A DNA stretch of 64,000 bases from Schistocephalus solidus (taxonomy: Eukaryota; Platyhelminthes; Cestoda; Diphyllobothriidea; Diphyllobothriidae), in assembly GCA_017591395.1 (NCBI GenBank), contig WEDG01002875.1, positions 124,001 to 188,000 on the forward strand, read 5' to 3'. This document shows, piece by piece, positions 38,401 to 50,262 of this stretch (positions are counted from its first letter, which is position 1; each line of letters opens with the position of its first letter). The notes beneath the pieces were generated by a model, which saw only the letters and a list, made by a program, of their open reading frames with translations, did no database searches and was not told the DNA's origin. A program made the position numbers and the translations under genes.

Positions 38401-39409
38401 GACATTTGACGAATATCCTCTAGTTAGCAATGAATGGCTTTCAATGTATAGCCTACTTGAAGCCGGTGGTCCGGGGAAAACTGGCAAGTGGATAAAACGT
38501 GACATTTTGGTCATTATAGTCTAATCTTTTTCAGACTTGCCATCAATGAATACAAAGCTTATTCTTTTTTCTAATCACTTTATTCGTTCACTCGCGTCAT
38601 CAGAGCCCGCTGACATTCCAACGTGGGTTGTCGCCGAGCCATCGCACGTTTTGTGTCCTAAGATAGGAGCAGTCGGTTTTGTTCGCACACGTGACAAAAC
38701 TTTAACGTCAGAGACGGGCCTAGTTGTCCGTAATAAAGAATTACAGGCACAGAAGTTCGCAAGTTGATGTATTTTAAAGTATGGATGCTTCGGAGTAAAC
38801 ATCATTGGTTCAAACAAACAAACCCTGGTCTAAAACTCCAAAAATTGATGCAGTTTCAGTTTTCGGAAAAAAACCAAGTAACCTAGAGTTGAGTTAGTCT
38901 GTCATTCTGGGGTAACTGGTTGGTTACCAGATGACATTGAAGGTATAAATCAGCAGTCTCTTTATCCTAAATAAGCATAAGAAAATTTGCAGTGAGATGG
39001 ACTTGCCTATGACGAATGTACTTTTATTTTATGGCGATATAACAATTGAAGCATATTTCAACAAGACATGGGAATAGGAATCCCTCCTTCTGTTATATTC
39101 CAAGAACTTGGAGTAATTTCCAAAGAGATAGGGGTTAGAGTTACGATTAGTGATAGGTCTAAGTTAGCTTTTTTGGTTAAGGTTAGGGTTAAGTAAGAGT
39201 CAAGGTTTGGGTTAGAGTATGTGGTAGAGATAGAGGTATGACTCAACCATATTTACGCTTCCTGGACTTTTAGCGCAAGGCACCTATTTGAACGGGGGAA
39301 GGCAGGAGTTCCTATTCCCGGGTCTTGCCCATATTTCAAGCGTCTCCGATCCTATGCAGTGTCGTATCGATTGAAATTATCTAGCCATTTCATTTCTCAA
39401 TGCTTGTAG
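35457..39409. other. RhoGEF intron with one telomere-core MITE
   Basis: It holds the MITE at 39062-39327. The region 35600-36900 has a few minus-strand frames with no identifiable retroelement motif. Confidence 0.5.
39062..39327 (+). mobile_element. MITE-like element with telomere-like core, copy 2
   Basis: The left end is CAAGACATGGGAATAGGAAT. The right end is its inverted counterpart, GTTCCTATTCCCGGGTCTTG. An inner TTAGCGCAAGGCACCT block also matches the other copies. The core contains GGTTAAGGTTAGGGTTAAG and several further TTAGGG-like words. Confidence 0.75.
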
Positions 39410-39688
39410 ATGAAGAGAACTCCACGGAGTTTAGTGATCTCCAAACTAGTCTGCAAAGGGTTCAGTCGCTGCTGTACGGGGCCCAGCAGTTCATGACAGA
39501 TCTGGTGCAGGCGGAGAAGCTGCACAGTTTCGCAGACCACTTACAAGAAGACAGCTTCTTTGAGGACGACAATGGCGCTAAGGTCTACCTTCGGAAAGTA
39601 TTGACGGCACCGGATGCGAAAATGGTGAACTATGACATGCTGAAATACCTCCAAAAAAAGCCTGGCGAGAAGAAACCGATAATAACCG
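39410..39688 (+). CDS. RhoGEF exon 5: end of DH, DH-PH linker, start of PH
   Basis: It begins with AT, completing a GAT codon from exon 4, and ends with one base before GTAAGT. The first part (LQTSLQRVQSLLYGAQQFMT, then LVQAEKLHSFADHL) is the last DH helix. The following KVYLRKVLTAPDAKMVNY, then LKYLQKKPGEKKPIIT, runs into the first PH strands. Confidence 0.85.
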
Positions 39689-40168
39689 GTAAGTTTACTC
39701 GTACTTTGATTTCTTTTCTGTTTAACTTCCTCACTTTCGTGTCTACGAGATTTCATCTGCCATTTCGATGTTAATTGTATGCCCACTACCCCCATCCTCA
39801 ACAAAACCTGGTTTCGTTGGGTAGTGGCGTTGTCCACACTGGTTCAATGCGTGTATTTTCCTGTCTGAACCGAATCAGTGCAAGTCCCTTACTATTGATG
39901 TACAGTGAATGTGTTATCTCATTTAAGTAGTGCTTAAGTAGGGTTGGAAGAGCGATTATTGTGCAGCTTACTCCCAAGCTGTTTCACTGACGTCAGTGCT
40001 GGCGTTTGAACGAGCCTGCTTTCGGTTGCCCGCATAAACTTAACTCTGTACAAATGACTACTTAAGTACTATGCATTTCTCCCATTGACCTTCGAGGTCT
40101 TTATAAATTTGAATATATTTTTAGAATATTATGCGCCAAAATATTCTTCCTCATACTCATTTGGTAGC

Positions 40169-40264
40169 TAATCATGTGCTTTTTAAATTTTAAACTGGAA
40201 GAAAGAGTATTTTTTTTAATCATGTGCTTTTTAAATTTTAAACTGGAAGAAAGAGTATTTTTTT
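40169..40264 (+). repeat. 48-base direct tandem duplication
   Basis: AATCATGTGCTTTTTAAATT begins at 40170 and again at 40218. The two units are essentially identical through the ACTGGAAGAAAGAGTATTTT tail. The identity suggests a recent event or an assembly effect. Confidence 0.85.
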
Positions 40265-40569
40265 GGTTTTTTTAAATATTGCCGAATTTCCGACTTATTC
40301 TGAACCCGGCCTACCGTTAAAAACTCAGTGCTTTGTACATTCAACCTCAGGAAAATACCACAGTTTTTAACGCTATGGAGAAGACGTCACATACTTAACC
40401 TAAAATGTTCCATGTATGTGGGCCGTGTTGCATACTTTATAAGCAACATTAATAAGTAGACGAATACGGTGGCTTATGAATGGACATTTCACGATCGCAA
40501 TAAATCACAATTTAAAACCTTTTTCCCAACTGAAAACTACCCTTCAGGTTTAAAAGATTTAATTTGCTA

Positions 40570-40815
40570 CAAAAATGTTTACACATGTGTTTTTATAAAA
40601 TATATTTGAATTTATAAGGACATCGAAAATCAATGGTAAAAATGCATACTAATTCAGTAGTAATATTTTGCAGACAGCTGGAAAGAACTTCGTTCTAAAG
40701 CCGATGTGACTGGAATATCTTCGGGATTAGGCTGCCTAATGGTTAATATTACATCCCTACTTTTTTTTCTTCAAATTGAAAACATTTCAGAATTTTGGTT
40801 GACATTTCATGAGAG
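40570..40815 (+). repeat. Rep3 dispersed AT-rich repeat, copy 2
   Basis: ATATATTTGAATTTATAAGG near the start and TCAGAATTTTGGTTGACATT near the end match the copies at 17050 and 61010. Confidence 0.7.
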
Positions 40816-41021
40816 AGTACATCAATGGTATATGCATGTGAAACACGTCAGGCGCAGTTGACAGAGGTCAGTCATTGCAAAAACTCTCATCACCAGTCGG
40901 TCAAAAGTCTAAACTGGTAGACTAATGCATGAGAGTGGAGATCAGTGGTAAGTTCGCCTCGGTTATCTTGATTTGTTACGAATGGAGGCGAAAGTCCGCA
41001 TTCCAGATGTGTGTATAAGTG

Positions 41022-41746
41022 AAGAAGAAGGTTGTTTATTTCACCGGAGTCATTGCTTTATTCGTCTGAGCTTTCAAACTCTTACTGGAGCCCACCATCA
41101 GAGATAAAACAGCAACATAAACGAGTAACATTTATAGGGGGCCAGGTGCCAATCAGACAGCAGTGGTGCCAGTCCGGAGGTGACTACGCAGGGCCCTGTA
41201 TGCCGGCGCCAGATTGATAAATCGATTGACCGCGTTCTCATCGGAGGCCCAGGCTTCAATCGATTCTCGGCTTGTCTTACATCTGGCGTGGACGATGATC
41301 TTCGTGGATGCGAAGTTAAACTCGTGACCCGTTCCGTAACCTCTTCTCACAGCAAGCTTAAGCTCGTGTATGCGCGATCCAAGCATACTTCCAGTCTGTC
41401 CTGTGTAGTTACAGGAACATTTTTGGTACGGGATGCGATACACTACTCCCGACTGCTCATTTGGATTTAATGTGTCCTTGATTCTCATGACCTTAGTGCG
41501 CATGGTAGCTTTGGGTCGGTGTGCGATTCCGACACCAAGTCCCGCAACAATGGGCTCGGTCGCTTCTAACACGTTGTTGATATATGGCATCGCATGCCAT
41601 ACCGTAGGGGTTGGTTCTGGTTGGGTCCTCCGCGGTCGCACACGTAGTCATCGGCTTATGAACGCCTTCGGATAGCCATTCCGCATAAACTGGTCGTGGA
41701 GGTGGCGGGCCTCACGTGCTTTTTCCGCCGGGTTACTGCAGTGAGT
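41022..41746 (-). mobile_element. PLE 3' end, inverted arm (linker + GIY-YIG + tail)
   Basis: The minus strand encodes MPYINNVLEATEPIVAGLGV, then SGVVYRIPYQKCSCNYTGQT and LGSRIHELKLAVRRG. This is the GIY-YIG-type endonuclease at the C-terminus of Penelope-like elements, with YTG in place of YIG. A short in-frame loss follows RRGY compared with the plus arm. The frame is better kept here than in the plus arm. The tail ends in AATAAAGCAATGACTCCGG-like sequence on the minus strand. The arm is a long inverted match to 42092-42828. Confidence 0.85.
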
Positions 41747-41753
41747 GGCATAA

Positions 41754-42206
41754 TTGGTCCTACATGAGCTGGAAAAGATCGCTTTCACCCGACAGCAGCC
41801 TTTCTTATGGCGCCGTTACGTAGACGACACATTTGTTATCCTGAAGAGGAACATGCTGCAGCATTTCCATGATCACCTTAACTTGATTTTCCCAGATATA
41901 CAATTCACGAGGGAAGCAGAAAAAGAGCAGCAGCTCCCCTTCCTTGGTTTACTCGTCAGACGACGTCCCAATGGCGAAATAGAAACGGCTGTCTACAGGA
42001 AAGCGACGAACACCACACAGCTTCTCACTTTTCACAGCAACCATTTGGTGGCTCACAAACAAAGCTGTGTGAGAACACTGTTCAAGCGCATCCAGACTCA
42101 TTGCAGCAACCCGGTGGAAAAAGCACGTGAGGCCCGCTACCTCCGCGACCAGTTTATGCGGAATGACTATCCGAAGGCGTTCAAAAGCCGATGCCTACGT
42201 GCGTGA
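41754..42206 (+). pseudogene. PLE reverse transcriptase, C-terminal fragment
   Basis: It reads FLWRRYVDDTFVILKRN, with the catalytic Tyr-Val-Asp-Asp at about 41817-41828. IQFTREAEKEQQLPFLGLLV and VYRKATNTTQ follow, matching the palm and thumb end of Penelope-family RTs. It stops at 42206, and the endonuclease continues in another frame, so the ORF is broken. Everything upstream of the palm is missing. It sits directly between the two inverted 3' arms. Confidence 0.88.
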
Positions 42207-42828
42207 CTGCGGAGGACCCAACCAGAACCAACCCCTACGGTATGGCATGCGATGCCATACATCAAGAAGGTGTCAGAAGTGACCGAGCGCATTGTTGCGG
42301 GAATCGCATTGTGTGTCGGAATCGCACACTGGCCCAAAGCTACCTGATAATCAAGGACACATTTAATCCGAATGAGCAGTCGGGAGAAGTGTATCGCATC
42401 CCGTACCAAAACTGTTCCTGTAACTACACAGGACAGACTGGAAGTATGCTTGGATCGCGCATACTTGAGCATAAGCTTGCTGTGAGAAGAGGTTACGCTT
42501 TATCGCAAGTGGCTGCTCACACCTACGAAACGGGTCACGAGTTTAACTTCGCACTCACGAAGATCATCGTCCACGCCAGATGTAAGACAAGCCGAGAATC
42601 GATTGTAGCCTGGGCCTCCGATGAGAACTCGGTCAATCGATTTATCAATCTGGCGCCCTGCGTAGTCATCTCCGGACTGGCACCACTGATGTCTGATTGG
42701 CCCCTGTCCCCCTATAAATGTTACTCGTTTATGTTGCTGTTTTATCTCTGACGATGTGCTCCAGTAAGAGTTTGAAAACTCAGACGAATAAAGCAATGAT
42801 AACGGTGAAAAAAACAACCTTCTTTTTT
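42092..42828 (+). mobile_element. PLE 3' end, plus-strand arm with GIY-YIG endonuclease remnant
   Basis: SGEVYRIPYQNCSCNYTGQT, then LGSRILEHKLAVRRGYAL and TGHEFNFALTKIIVHARCKT, form the GIY-YIG region in a frame different from the RT. SRESIVAWASDENSVNRF follows, then a non-coding tail to the CAACCTTC end near 42820. It pairs with the inverted arm at 41022-41746. Confidence 0.87.
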
Positions 42829-44898
42829 ATCATCATTATTTGTATTTCCCGTAGATCATGATGGGTATGGGAAGCGAATGATAAAGGTGGGACGAAGGGT
42901 GGGTTCAATATAAATAAATGCACATGCAAGTCATGACTATACCCGCCAAAGAGATCGCTCGGGGCATTTCAACTTTCGCTTACCTGGGTGAAAGAAACCT
43001 AGAAATTGTAGAAGGTCTCAATTTAATTGGTTTCCATAAAGAAAGGATACACTGTCTCAAAAACTGTAAACTGAGTCGTTGCAATGAAAACTATGAGCAG
43101 TAAGAAGACTGCACAAAACTCGTCCATTCCCGCTGACAGGCAAGAGGACCAGGCACGAAATGTTGATGCCGAGTTTTCGGATCAGTCTGACGGCACATTT
43201 TGCAGACTGTGTTCACACCTTATATTCTGCCGCTAAATTTTTTTCCCATTGATATTGACTGTTTTAAGTTAACTTCCGCCCCTTAGAGACCCCTACCGTG
43301 AAGAAAACCCTTTAACGGCACTTTATATGTCGAAACTTATTAAGATCGTGGCGATGTTTCTACTGAAAAGATCATCTTTTCCGTCAGAATTCTGCGGGAT
43401 GGAAAAGCGGCCCAGTTAAAATACCTAGTGACAGCTTTTACTTTCACGATAGCAACTTTAGCCTTTCGAGACCGGTGATTCCATTTTGTATGTATGTATG
43501 TAAACTTGCCGTTCATATCCTGCTTTCCACCAATTCTCTGCTATCTCCGTAACAGGGACTTGAAATGCAACTCCGTTTAAGATGCACAATTTATCTAATG
43601 TGTAAATGTTGCTTTGGTACGCTCAATTGATTAGGTGAAAGAGCTCTTTAAGGTCTTTTCTAACATGGACATCGATCTGAACTGCTCTTTGAGGAGGGAA
43701 TATATGCTTTCGTTTTATCTAGCAGCTCTCATCTACAAGGTTTCCGAATTATCTGGAGTCATCGGTCAACAAAACAGGTTAACAGGATTGAAGAGGAGAG
43801 GTTGAATGATAAATTGGGGTTCATCTGTCCTCCTCAGCCATCCCTACCCCAACCTCGACCCATAAAAACCAGGGCCTTGAACCCAATCACATTGAAAATT
43901 AAATTTTCTGATCTGTCAATTAAGTCTCGCGCGTCTGTTCCATCGGCTGTGACCAAAAATACCCAAAGCCATGCGGAAGCAGCATAGACTATTCTGTTCT
44001 GGTTGTAGGACAGAATACACGGGTTATGGTGGAGATCATAAACAGAACAACAATCAAGTCCTCTCATTTTTCCTCCGGTTATACTTCCTACGCCTCTTAC
44101 CTTTAGAAGAACGCACAGTCTTGCATTTTAGAAAAACGCTAATCTACAGGTTGCACATCTTAACATTTACAATAGCAGGATCAGTGTGTGAAGCATTGCT
44201 TACTAGCCGTTTTAGTCTCTTGATTATCAGGTTTCCATGTTGCCTGCCTTTACTCCAAACTTGCACACTGCTGTCTTATTATCGAGAGCAACTATCTTAC
44301 TGGTAATGAGAAAGTTTTGCGCAGAAATTATTTACCGAACTTGGCTAATCCCTTTTCGCATTTTTGAAAAAGCATTCCAGGTATCGTGTCAGTTTTTAAA
44401 TGGCAACCATTGCAGAATTATTATGAAAGGTTTATGCAACTCAACTTTGAACTTCAGACCGGAAAAGCATATTTCGCACCTGTTGGGGTTAAAAGACGCA
44501 GGAAAAGCCTCCTGGGAAATGGGGTTTTCCTCGCAGTCAACACAATTGTCTATCAGGCTGCAGAAATGTGGGACATCGCATAGTCCGGATTTACAGGACC
44601 AAACTGCCATTCTCCGTCGTTTATGTCAAGTAACCGTCTCAGCCGTGTTCTCCAGTAGAGTAAATTAATGGTTTTTACCGGGCGAAATTAGTGCTGCGAG
44701 GGCAATTTTTCCTATTTATTCTTGAACCAGAATAACCTGTGTCATGCAGCTTTATTACAAAATTATGATACTAAATTTCATTTATTAAATGACAGGTAGC
44801 TTTCTCCCACCGTGGGATAATATATTTATTTACCTCAGTTGATTTTTGTAGGTGTTACGCCTTTTAGTCTTTAATTCATATCCTATTTTCGTTTGCAG

Positions 44899-44990
44899 AA
44901 CTCCACGCTATCGCCCTCACCGATTACTTTCTACTATTGATTCAGGACAAGCACACTGGCAAGTACCGGCCTTTTAAAGTCAACGAAAAG
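44899..44990 (+). CDS. RhoGEF exon 6: PH strands
   Basis: The acceptor is TTCGTTTGCAG and the donor GTAGGT. The leading AA completes Glu with the G from exon 5, and the exon ends at phase 0. It encodes LHAIALTDYFLLLIQDKHTG and YRPFKVNEK. This is the hydrophobic beta-strand pair seen in Lbc-family PH domains (consensus LTDxLLLLxExxxKY). Confidence 0.88.
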
Positions 44991-45410
44991 GTAGGTGTTT
45001 GAAAATTCATTTCTATTTGTGGATCTCCTCTGAGGGACTTGGTGAGCTTTGTCGTGCCGTGATCAATGTTCAAATAGGGAAAGTAATAAATGCTTGCATT
45101 TTGGATTAGCTCAGTATGTATTTTTTTATTTCACTTCGGGTGTCAATACCATGGAGGGTTTTAATGCATTTTTCAGATCAGTGACCCTCATATTCCAATT
45201 GTTGCCGTAGCCTTTTTTCCGCTTTTTTGAGGCTATTTCTGGGTCAGGGATATCAAGAAAATAATGTGTCTCCTCATGTACTTTCAGCTATCTATCGTGC
45301 AGGTCAATATGTTCCGTTTCTTTTGTTGTGAAATACCTGCATTTTTTCTGGGGTATCAACTTCCACTCTTCTTTTTCCTCCTCCTCCCCCTTCTCCTTCT
45401 CCTGGTAAAG

Positions 45411-45621
45411 CCATTTGTTATCAATTGGTCAAAACACTTCGGTCTCTTCCGGACTTCTGCTCGCTACTCCCTCAACTTCCTCTTGATCATGGAGAAGCCA
45501 GAGGCCGCTATGCACCAGTTTACCTGCACCACCAATGATGAAGTTGTTCGCTGGCAAAAAGTATTCACTGACGGCTTCGCTAAATGCGGCCGCGGAACAT
45601 GTGTATCGAGAGAACAACTGT
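45411..45621 (+). CDS. RhoGEF exon 7: rest of PH domain
   Basis: It follows a long pyrimidine tract ending GGTAAAG and precedes GTGAGT; the phase runs 0 to 1. It encodes PFVINWSKHFGLFRTSARYS, then NFLLIMEKPEAAMHQFTC and NDEVVRWQKVFTDGF. The Trp is the invariant residue of the C-terminal PH helix. Open frame upstream of the acceptor is intronic and pyrimidine-rich. A GT at 45601 is a weaker alternative donor, but it does not keep phase with exon 8. Confidence 0.88.
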
Positions 45622-45747
45622 GTGAGTTGTCCCTCCTGTTAATCACTAGGCTCCTTTCTGCTCACCAGTTTATTTTAGTTGGTCTACCTTTATGCATGTT
45701 TGTCAGTGAACGGAGCGCCGAAATACACCAGTTGCACTTGCCTCAGT

Positions 45748-45825
45748 TGTCTGCGCTGCCCGCGCACATTAAGTCACCACATGAGCCTGCTCAGTCACAT
45801 GCGCCTCCAAGAAAATCTGCGGTAA
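45748..45825 (+). pseudogene. Retroelement C2H2 tail remnant
   Basis: It reads CLRCPRTLSHHMSLLSHMRL then QENLR and a TAA at 45823-45825. This matches the last finger and stop of the element at 1574-1651. The final His is replaced by Gln. The 3' flank (TAAACCACCG and CACCATTTAC) also matches the flank after 1651, so this is a second, much more decayed copy. Confidence 0.75.
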
Positions 45826-45989
45826 ACCACCGCAGACCAAACCCCATCACCACACATCGCCCCGTCTATACGCACACTACACATGAGATTCTCTCATATC
45901 ACCATTTACAGGCGTGGAACAGGAACACACATTTTTGGAAGGCAGGATCTTGGCCTCTTTCTTTATGTGGTGTCTATTGAATATTCGAA

Positions 45990-46345
45990 CCTCCTTTTGT
46001 GTAAACTCGGTGCGTTGCGTACGGTCAGGTCGTGAGTAGCACGCGTAGGCAGGATGTGTAGCTCTGTCAGCTGTTGGGCCCAATAAAATCAGCAAGTGAC
46101 TGACCAGCTCGAGCAGTATAATTTTGACTGAGAGAGGGAAGAGTGGTGGAGTTTTTACCCTGAAAATCCATTCCTACGGCAATTCAGCGCAGTCTTTCCT
46201 CTACTAAATCTGCCTCACTATTCCAGTATGTAAAAGCTGTGGCATAGAAGGCTGCTAACAGCCGATAGAATCAGGTTGCAATAGCTCCCTAATGTGGACT
46301 CTGTGGCATTCCCTCATCGCTGGGATCCGAGCCATTCTCTGTTGC
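45990..46345 (+). repeat. Rep1 fragment downstream of retroelement tail
   Basis: It contains GTCAGGTCGTGAGTAGCACG, TGACTGACCAGCTCGAGCAG and GGTTGCAATAGCTCCC in Rep1 order. It begins about 165 bases after the finger tail's stop, roughly as at 1651/1741. Confidence 0.7.
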
Positions 46346-48157
46346 ATATGTGTAACCTTGGTCGATTGCGCGCAGACCAGGCGTGTGTGGCACACGCAGA
46401 TGGGGTGTTCAGCCTTGTCGTTCACTCCGACTGATCCTGCCCCCTGTCAGCCTATTTCGATAAGTAACACAGAACAAGCCCTTCAAATGTTCGTCCGTGT
46501 TATATAATGAAGAGATTCTGTTGGTTGTGAGAAATCGAAAGTGCATAAAACAGTTAACGTTTCCTCGCATCTTCACTCTTTTCAAAGTAGCACCTCACAC
46601 TCACTTTATTCCGATACCAAGACAAAGTTGGGGCATTTGAAGATTGTTATGGGTGCAGTTACTGACAAAGATAAGCCTGCGTGTCACATACAGTCACAAA
46701 AGATGTTCTTTTAGTGCACCTGTGTCAGACTTCAATACGGAGCCTCGAATCTTGCGCTTACCTGTCATGTGATGTAGTACCTTATTCTGTCTTCCTTTTC
46801 CTGCTCAGCAGTGGCCTGTTCGAGTCTTTGCGATATGAGACAGGGTGCAGTGACCGACGTAATTATTTGTCCACTCATTGCTGCGAAAGCTGTGCGGATG
46901 CATTTATTGCACACCGTGCAGTTGGTTTTCGCAGCCGTCCAGCTGATCTAAAGCAGGTTCTGAGCCCTTTCGTTTCGCAAATCACAAAGCCATGCAAAAC
47001 ATTTGACAAAAAATTAATTTAAATTTGTATGTTTTGGCTTTTGACTGAACAGTCTGCAGGGAAGTTGAGGCATGCTATTGTTGTAGTCCATTTCGGGCCT
47101 CATACTCGTCATAACCTCACCATGGTTGAAGCCACTGGTTTGCCAACAGCACAGACCGCATTCATAGATCTGTTATATAAAGTATGCCTCCCCTTACTTG
47201 GACAGGGTCAGATGCTGACATCCAAAGACCATTTCAAATCATCTTCTTGGACTTACAAATTCTGGGCCACCAAACCTGTTATGATGTCTCCGTCTGTTAA
47301 AACTGTTGTAGTGGCCCCAAAACTAGATCTTTCGGGAAAGCGACAAATATGGCGCGAGTATCGAGTATCAACATCAACAACCTTAGCGATTATAAACTTA
47401 GTAAAGTAACAGCACTTTGTCATGGAGGTGAGACAGAATTCGGTTACCAAATTACTATACTATATGTGTGTGCTCAAAGCGAATATTTAGCTGTGTAACT
47501 TCGGCAGGCTGTGCATCCTAAAGCTGCACCATAAATTAAACCGTACACAAATTAAATTTAGCCAGTATCTCACAGCTCCAAACACGCCACTACGATCGCC
47601 AAACATCCTCTCACTCCACGTTGATGTGGGGTTGCATACGGATCTAGGCAACTATCCACCGCCAAATGATGAGGCCGAATGATTCTCCACCACCAGACTT
47701 TACTGCTTGCCGCTTTAACCAACAGCAAAAGGGCCGCAGTAATGCCTTTTGAAGCCTAGGAAGTCCCTGCTTGGATAAAGTTAGGTTAGATATGTGTCTT
47801 TGTCATCTTTTAACGCTAGGATGTCAGTAGTGTTCAGAAATGAAGATAAAAACCAGCTAGAAGTCGTTTTTAAGTATGGGTGTACTTTGTATCAAAACGT
47901 TGAGCACACGCGACGTAGGCCAGGTCCCCACTTCCTCGTCGCTGGTACTGGACATGAAGGACTGTAATTTGCGCAAGCAGCCAACTTGTAATCCTCACTA
48001 ATTGTCAGTTAGTACCTTCCTGAATCTAACCGCACACTCGGTTTCGAGAATTGCAAAGTGATTTCTGCCTGTTATTTTTCATCATTGTTCCCTATGTATG
48101 CGCACCTGTAATTACCACGAAAGATTAATGTTTTGTTCCAATTGTTCTGTTCGGTAG

Positions 48158-48577
48158 TTGATGAAGTTGAGAAGAATCTGACTGAGACGAATCGCCTACA
48201 GGAAAGGGTGCAGGAAAAATTGGATGTGATAAGAAAGTTAGATGAGCAGTTGATCGCTGACTGGACAGACCGGAATATCGCTTTTGCGGCTTACTTTGCT
48301 GAATACCAGGGCGACACCAGAGCCCGAGTGCATACACTTAGTCGGCAACCTAGTAATGTTAGTGAAGTATCTTCTGTTATGGTGAACAATTCGTGGTTCG
48401 CATTGGCTACACCCAAGGCTGAGAATGATCGCATACTGGCCTCCGATGATCAGCACGATCCTTCCTACAGTCACTCCGAGTCGGAGAGTTCCACGGGTGA
48501 CACAGGTCACATTGAAAGCTCTGCCGATGTGCTTTTGGATCGCATGGAGAAGACCTACAGCAGGTTTCTGAAACATG
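48158..48577 (+). CDS. RhoGEF exon 8: coiled coil and acidic Ser-rich segment
   Basis: The acceptor is GTTCGGTAG and the donor GTAAGT. The leading TT completes Phe with exon 7, and the exon ends with one base. DEVEKNLTETNRLQERVQEK then LDVIRKLDEQLIADW form heptad-like helices, as found after the PH domain in Lbc-type GEFs. A Ser/Asp-rich stretch (PSYSHSESESSTGDTGH) and ADVLLDRMEKTYSRFLKH follow. Confidence 0.82.
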
Positions 48578-50185
48578 GTAAGTTGAAAATGTCCGTGTCT
48601 GTATTTCCAGTATTATACCCGCTGGCCTTCTGCCCTCCTCAGCCAAGGCTTTTATGTTACCGAAAATGCGTTCTTATGATGAAATATTGGGTTAATGAGC
48701 ACTTAACTGTCACTTTTCATGCTCCTCATCAAATCGACGATTTTTATTAAACGTAGACTATATGCCAGGTCTCATAGAAAATTTTCTGAAATCGTTACAT
48801 ACTTTTTCAAATAAAGATGTTTACTTTGCAAGTTTTATAATTAAGTTATAATTGATAAAACCAAATGACACTATGGTCTTTTGAAAAACATCGTATCTTT
48901 TTTAAAAAAATGTGCCACCTTCTGTTAAATTGCCCTTGGGAAAACTGCTCGCCAAAAATAACTTTTGACAGCTATCTTAAGAGTGATTTAGGTTTTTTCC
49001 TTCGCCTTGTCTCGAGACAGAAGGTCAAGATTACCTTTATGGTTTGGGCGGGTTCTGGATCAGAGTTTATGTTAGTAGGTGCTATAGCATTTCAACTGTT
49101 CTGCGCTTTGAAGAAATTTGTTTTTTAAAACAAACATTAAGGTGACTTCAAAAGTAAAGACCAGGGTGAAGAGCCTGCCGAGGAAAATAATGGAGGTTAG
49201 GCTTGTGGTTACGCCTTCTTCCTTAGAAAGAATTCACGTAAAGGTTTCAACCCTGTCTTTAGATTGAGCTCAACGTTTAAGGGTTTCGCAAGGACCGTCT
49301 GAGTAAAATCCAAATTCAAGTACCATGTTTTTTTCGACTAACTTTGAGAATCTGAATACATTTTAGGATAATTTATAGGAGGGTTTGCGAAAATTTCCCT
49401 TTTTTATTCCTTTTGGAGTCATTTACGTCTTTGACTTTTATACTTGAAGGCAGGGAGTATATTACCGCGAATAAATGTTTGTGCATTCTTTTTCTAGCAT
49501 ATAATTCAATCTATGTGGGCATGAGAAAGCAAGAACAAAAATTTACAAATAAGGGATGCTTTCCAATGATCTTTACGCGAGGGGCTAGAAATTCGACCAT
49601 TCAAGAACTACGATGCTAACATATAAAATAGGATTTAAGGTTATGCACCCATCTAGAAAGATTTCCAACATGACCTAAGCAGTTTATCCCGTTTCAAATC
49701 AGTTCCATTTGATAATTTGCATGCACCCCAATATTCAAAGCTGTAAGGTAACTTGACGAGTAGACACACAGTCTTTCGCTTTCTAATATTTCGCATGCAG
49801 ATATGTAGGAAATGTGTTGGTGATGGAAAATTACAACCGTGTTGTCAATGTGATGGCAAGGTGACCAGGGCGATGGCAGAGAGAAGCAGTCGTTTTCAAA
49901 ACAGGAAAAAATGATGAGCAGTTCTTTTGTTCTGTGTAGGAACAGGATAATTTTTGACACGTAATTTTGGGGTCTGTATAAATGTCTTTGGTCCACACAA
50001 AATCTAATTGCGTAGTCAAATCACCGTTGTTTCTACCACCAATGGTCGCGGGAGCATCTAAGCGCTCGAAAAGCATGCTTCAGACAACCTGGAAGTCCAC
50101 CCGGGCATCCATAAGACAGGCAATGCCATGAGAAACCCTGTTACGTCTTACTCTCCCTCCCTCTCTCTTTCTCTCTGTCTTGAAG
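48578..50185. other. RhoGEF intron, nothing recognised
   Basis: AT-rich sequence ending in a long CT-rich tract that forms the exon 9 acceptor. Confidence 0.6.
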
Positions 50186-50262
50186 GCGGAGGTCCTTTCG
50201 TTGTGCTTTCCGAACTTTATTTCGGAAAAAGCAGTGTGCTCTACAGCCGGTTGCACATTGAT
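50186..50262 (+). CDS. RhoGEF exon 9
   Basis: It lies between a strong CT-tract acceptor (TGTCTTGAAG) and GTAAGT. The leading GC completes Gly with exon 8, and it ends at phase 0. It encodes GGPFVVLSELYF then GKSSVLYSRLHID. No domain is assigned. It is supported by splice quality and by phase on both sides. Confidence 0.65.

Larger units (their letters stand above)
39689..44898. other. RhoGEF intron with PLE pair, Rep3 and a tandem duplication
   Basis: It contains a 48-base tandem duplication (40169-40264), a Rep3 copy (40570-40815) and the inverted PLE pair (41022-42828). Frames at 43802-44668 are unrecognised. Confidence 0.6.
45622..48157. other. RhoGEF intron with retroelement tail and Rep1
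   Basis: It contains the finger-tail remnant at 45748-45825 and Rep1 at 45990-46345. Frames at 46681-47022 and 47029-47409 carry no recognised domain. Confidence 0.55.

Noticed and set aside
39928..40072. Short MITE bounded by AGTGCTTAAGTAG and CTACTTAAGTACT
   Set aside because: The inverted words are short and partly self-palindromic (CTTAAG), and no second copy was seen.
41180..41675. Plus-strand frames opposite the PLE endonuclease
   Set aside because: They are antisense shadows of the minus-strand GIY-YIG coding sequence.
45264..45410. N-terminal extension of the 238-codon frame over the PH exon
   Set aside because: This part is a pyrimidine-rich intron tract (Leu/Phe-rich translation). 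The phase-matched acceptor is at 45410, and sequence past the 45622 donor is also intronic.
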